Source: Sphingobacterium sp.
Lineage (GTDB): Bacteria; Bacteroidota; Bacteroidia; SpSt-205
Length of the DNA: 7,821 nt
Assembly (NCBI GenBank): GCA_028276345.1
Contig: JAPYWM010000054.1
Span: 1-7,821 of the forward strand
Direction: 5' to 3'
Below the pieces are notes generated by a model. It was not told the origin of the DNA, made no database searches, and saw nothing but the letters and a program-made list of their open reading frames with translations. The position numbers and the translations under genes were made by a program. Numbering within the stretch: the first letter of the stretch is position 1; each line of letters starts with the position of its first letter. Shown in pieces: positions 6,291 to 7,821 of the stretch.

Positions 6291-7610
6291 ATGAGCGAAA
6301 TATTTACTGCTTTCGATGTCGGAACCTATGGCATTCGCGCAGCCATAGGTCGTGTGGATGAAAGACAAGGTCTCAGTGTACTGGCTGTGGCCCACGACGA
6401 AGTGCGAGGCGCCATTGACCAGAAAGGCGTAGCCCACATAGAACGGCTGGTGGGCATTTTGCAGGGGATACTGGATAAGCTGCAGCGGCAGTCGTCTATC
6501 GTGATCCAGCAGGCGTGGGTGGGCATCACGCACGAAGCGATGCGCACCGAGACGGCGAATGCGATTATTACCTTTCCTCGGGCCGATCATGAGGTGGGGT
6601 GGGATGACCTTTTGCGCTTGCGGGAACAGGCGATACATCGCCCCGTCCCACCGGGCTATCGCCTCATCCATGCTGTTCCCGTCTGGTATCGGTTAGACCA
6701 TCGGGATAGGCTCTCTGATCCGATTGGGATGAGCGGTATTCGGCTGGAAGGGGAGTATTTGCTTTTTTATGCGCCGGAGGCTTACCTTACCGCGCTGTAT
6801 CGCTGTTTTGAGCGGGTGGGGTTGCAAGTAAAAGGGTTTCTGGCGGCGCCGCTGATGGCGGCTCAGGCGCTTCTCACCCCCGAAGAGAAAAACACCGGTG
6901 TGGGCTATGTGGATATAGGGGGCAATCACACGAGTGTGGTGTTATATCATGAGGGGCGGATCAAGCGCTTTGTGGTTTTACCGCTGGGGGGGCAGCTTGT
7001 GACGCAGGATATCCGGGAGGCTATTCGGCGCATCTTACCGCCCCAGGCCGAAACCCTCAAGCAGCAGCTGGGGCTGGCCTACCGGCCGCTCTTGTCGCAG
7101 GATCAGATCATTTCCATCCAGCCAGACCCGCGCCGGCCGGATACCGTGGATGTACGTTTGAGCTTCCTTGTGGAGGTTATTCAGGCCCGCCTGCAAGAGA
7201 TCTTCGAGTTTGTTGCCGCCGAAATAGATAAAGCTCAACTACTTAGCGATCTGCACGCAGGGCTTTATATTGCAGGGGGGACGGCCTATTTTCGGGGCCT
7301 TCAGCAGCTGGTAGAATATACCACTGGCCTGGCTGCCCACATCGTCTCTGCGCAGCACCTCGTGGCAAGCGGCATCATGGACCCCTTCAATCGGCCTGAC
7401 TTCGCCAACCTCGCCGCCATCCTGGATCAGGCGCCCAAGCTCCACGAGCTCGCCCTCTCTATCGCCGTTTCGCTACCCGCAGCCGATGCGCCTCCACCCA
7501 CGCAGAACGGCATGCCCCAAAACAGAAAACCAAAAACGAGCAAGTTCTTTGATAAGATACGCACTTACATGGAGAAAACGATCCGGATTCCAAACGACCT
7601 TATTGACTGA
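6291..7610 (+). CDS. ftsA: Cell-division protein FtsA, actin-like FtsZ membrane anchor
   Basis: FtsA is the actin-like ATPase that binds the FtsZ tail and anchors the Z-ring to the inner membrane. Visible parts of the 439 residues: phosphate-1 loop 'FDVGTYGIRAAIG' (8-20); the FtsA-specific 1C subdomain (about 75-165) ending in the 'DPIGMSGIRLEG' block (143-154); phosphate-2 region 'GYVDIGGNHTSVVLYHEGRI' (205-224); 'LPLGGQLVTQDI' (230-241); and the adenosine region 'LYIAGGTAYFRGL' (325-337). After a polar, proline-rich linker (about 396-416), 'KFFDKIRTYMEKTIRI' (418-433) could be the amphipathic membrane-targeting helix. The phosphate-2 loop is unusual: relatives have 'DIGGGT.D', here 'DIGGNHTS', and the adenosine loop reads 'AGGTA' instead of 'TGGGA'. 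Start: ATG 2 bases after ftsQ, no Shine-Dalgarno. ftsZ follows after 5 bases. Confidence 0.96.
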   Translation: MSEIFTAFDVGTYGIRAAIGRVDERQGLSVLAVAHDEVRGAIDQKGVAHIERLVGILQGILDKLQRQSSIVIQQAWVGITHEAMRTETANAIITFPRADHEVGWDDLLRLREQAIHRPVPPGYRLIHAVPVWYRLDHRDRLSDPIGMSGIRLEGEYLLFYAPEAYLTALYRCFERVGLQVKGFLAAPLMAAQALLTPEEKNTGVGYVDIGGNHTSVVLYHEGRIKRFVVLPLGGQLVTQDIREAIRRILPPQAETLKQQLGLAYRPLLSQDQIISIQPDPRRPDTVDVRLSFLVEVIQARLQEIFEFVAAEIDKAQLLSDLHAGLYIAGGTAYFRGLQQLVEYTTGLAAHIVSAQHLVASGIMDPFNRPDFANLAAILDQAPKLHELALSIAVSLPAADAPPPTQNGMPQNRKPKTSKFFDKIRTYMEKTIRIPNDLID

Positions 7611-7615
7611 GGCCT

Positions 7616-7821
7616 ATGAGTTTGAGTTTTCGCGAAAATGGATCGGAACCGCCCATCATTCTCGTGATGGGGCTTGGGGGGGCTGGCGGCAATGCCGTCC
7701 ATAACATGTTTTTGCGGGGCATACACAATGTGGCCTTTGCGGTGTGCAATACGGACCGGCAGGCGTTGGATCGGTTGTCCGTTCCTACGCGCATTCTGAT
7801 GGGGCAAAAGGTGACGGGGGG
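7616..7821 (+). CDS. ftsZ: Cell-division GTPase FtsZ, 3' partial
   Basis: Only the first 68 codons are in the window. After a short leader ('MSLSFRENGSEPP') comes the first strand and nucleotide-binding loop 'ILVMGLGGAGGNAVHNM', then 'GIHNVAFAVCNTDRQAL', where 'NTD.QAL' is a hallmark of FtsZ, followed by 'ILMGQKVTG'. FtsZ polymerises with GTP into the cytokinetic ring at midcell. The usual loop is 'GVGGGGGNAV'; V to L and G to A are seen here. The short distance from start to loop (about 15 residues) and the 'GI..V.F.VCNTD' wording suit Bacteroidota. It begins 5 bases after ftsA, in the standard dcw order; GAGG (7609-7612) is too close to the ATG for a normal ribosome binding site. The tubulin signature 'GGGTGTG' lies beyond the window edge. 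Confidence 0.96.
   Translation, partial: MSLSFRENGSEPPIILVMGLGGAGGNAVHNMFLRGIHNVAFAVCNTDRQALDRLSVPTRILMGQKVTG

Noticed and set aside
6186..6671. 161-codon minus-strand frame over the ftsQ/ftsA junction
   Set aside because: It is antisense to two supported genes, has no motif and shows no start context of its own.
1..7821. Search for CRISPR arrays, tRNA or rRNA genes and insertion sequences
   Set aside because: No regularly spaced repeats, cloverleaf-like segments, transposase motifs or terminal inverted repeats were seen.

Overview
The window is a stretch of bacterial chromosome with two unrelated parts. Bases 1 to about 1100 are AT-rich (two 60-base lines I counted are 33-37% G+C) and hold the 3' part of a DNA methyltransferase gene. 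From about 1130 onward the DNA is GC-rich (sampled lines 52-68%) and all genes lie on the + strand: a Nit2/YafV-type amidase, then a tightly packed division and cell-wall (dcw) block ftsW-murG-murC-ftsQ-ftsA-ftsZ, with ftsZ running off the 3' edge.

The order ftsW-murG-murC-ftsQ-ftsA-ftsZ, the general lack of Shine-Dalgarno sequences before the starts, the 'GIHNV..AVCNTD.QAL' style of the FtsZ N-terminus and the form of FtsQ and FtsW all suggest a member of the Bacteroidota or a close relative in the FCB group. The high G+C and strongly G-rich coding strand suggest a GC-rich, possibly thermophilic lineage. This placement is inferred from gene order and motifs, not from a tree.

Layout: 1-1086, beta-type DNA methyltransferase (5' end missing) with a C-terminal staphylococcal-nuclease-like domain whose catalytic residues look degraded. 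1087-1228, a gap where base composition switches, with one weak promoter candidate. 1229-2038, amidase. 2037-2062, a duplicated half-stem giving two alternative hairpins. 2147-3229 ftsW, 3226-4311 murG, 4301-5602 murC, 5599-6288 ftsQ, 6291-7610 ftsA and 7616-7821 ftsZ follow with overlaps of 4, 11 and 4 bases and gaps of 2 and 5 bases, so they are almost certainly co-transcribed.

The dcw genes form one pathway. MurG finishes lipid II by adding GlcNAc. MurC adds L-Ala to UDP-MurNAc at the start of the stem peptide. FtsW polymerises lipid II at the septum. FtsQ links the periplasmic divisome, and FtsA tethers FtsZ to the membrane. The amidase and methyltransferase have no evident role in that process.

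I see no clearly new biological system here. The points most worth a second look are the methyltransferase/SNase-like fusion, repeated reversals of G/C skew inside genes, G-quadruplex-type runs at the starts of ftsQ and murG, and an FtsA with altered nucleotide-binding loops.
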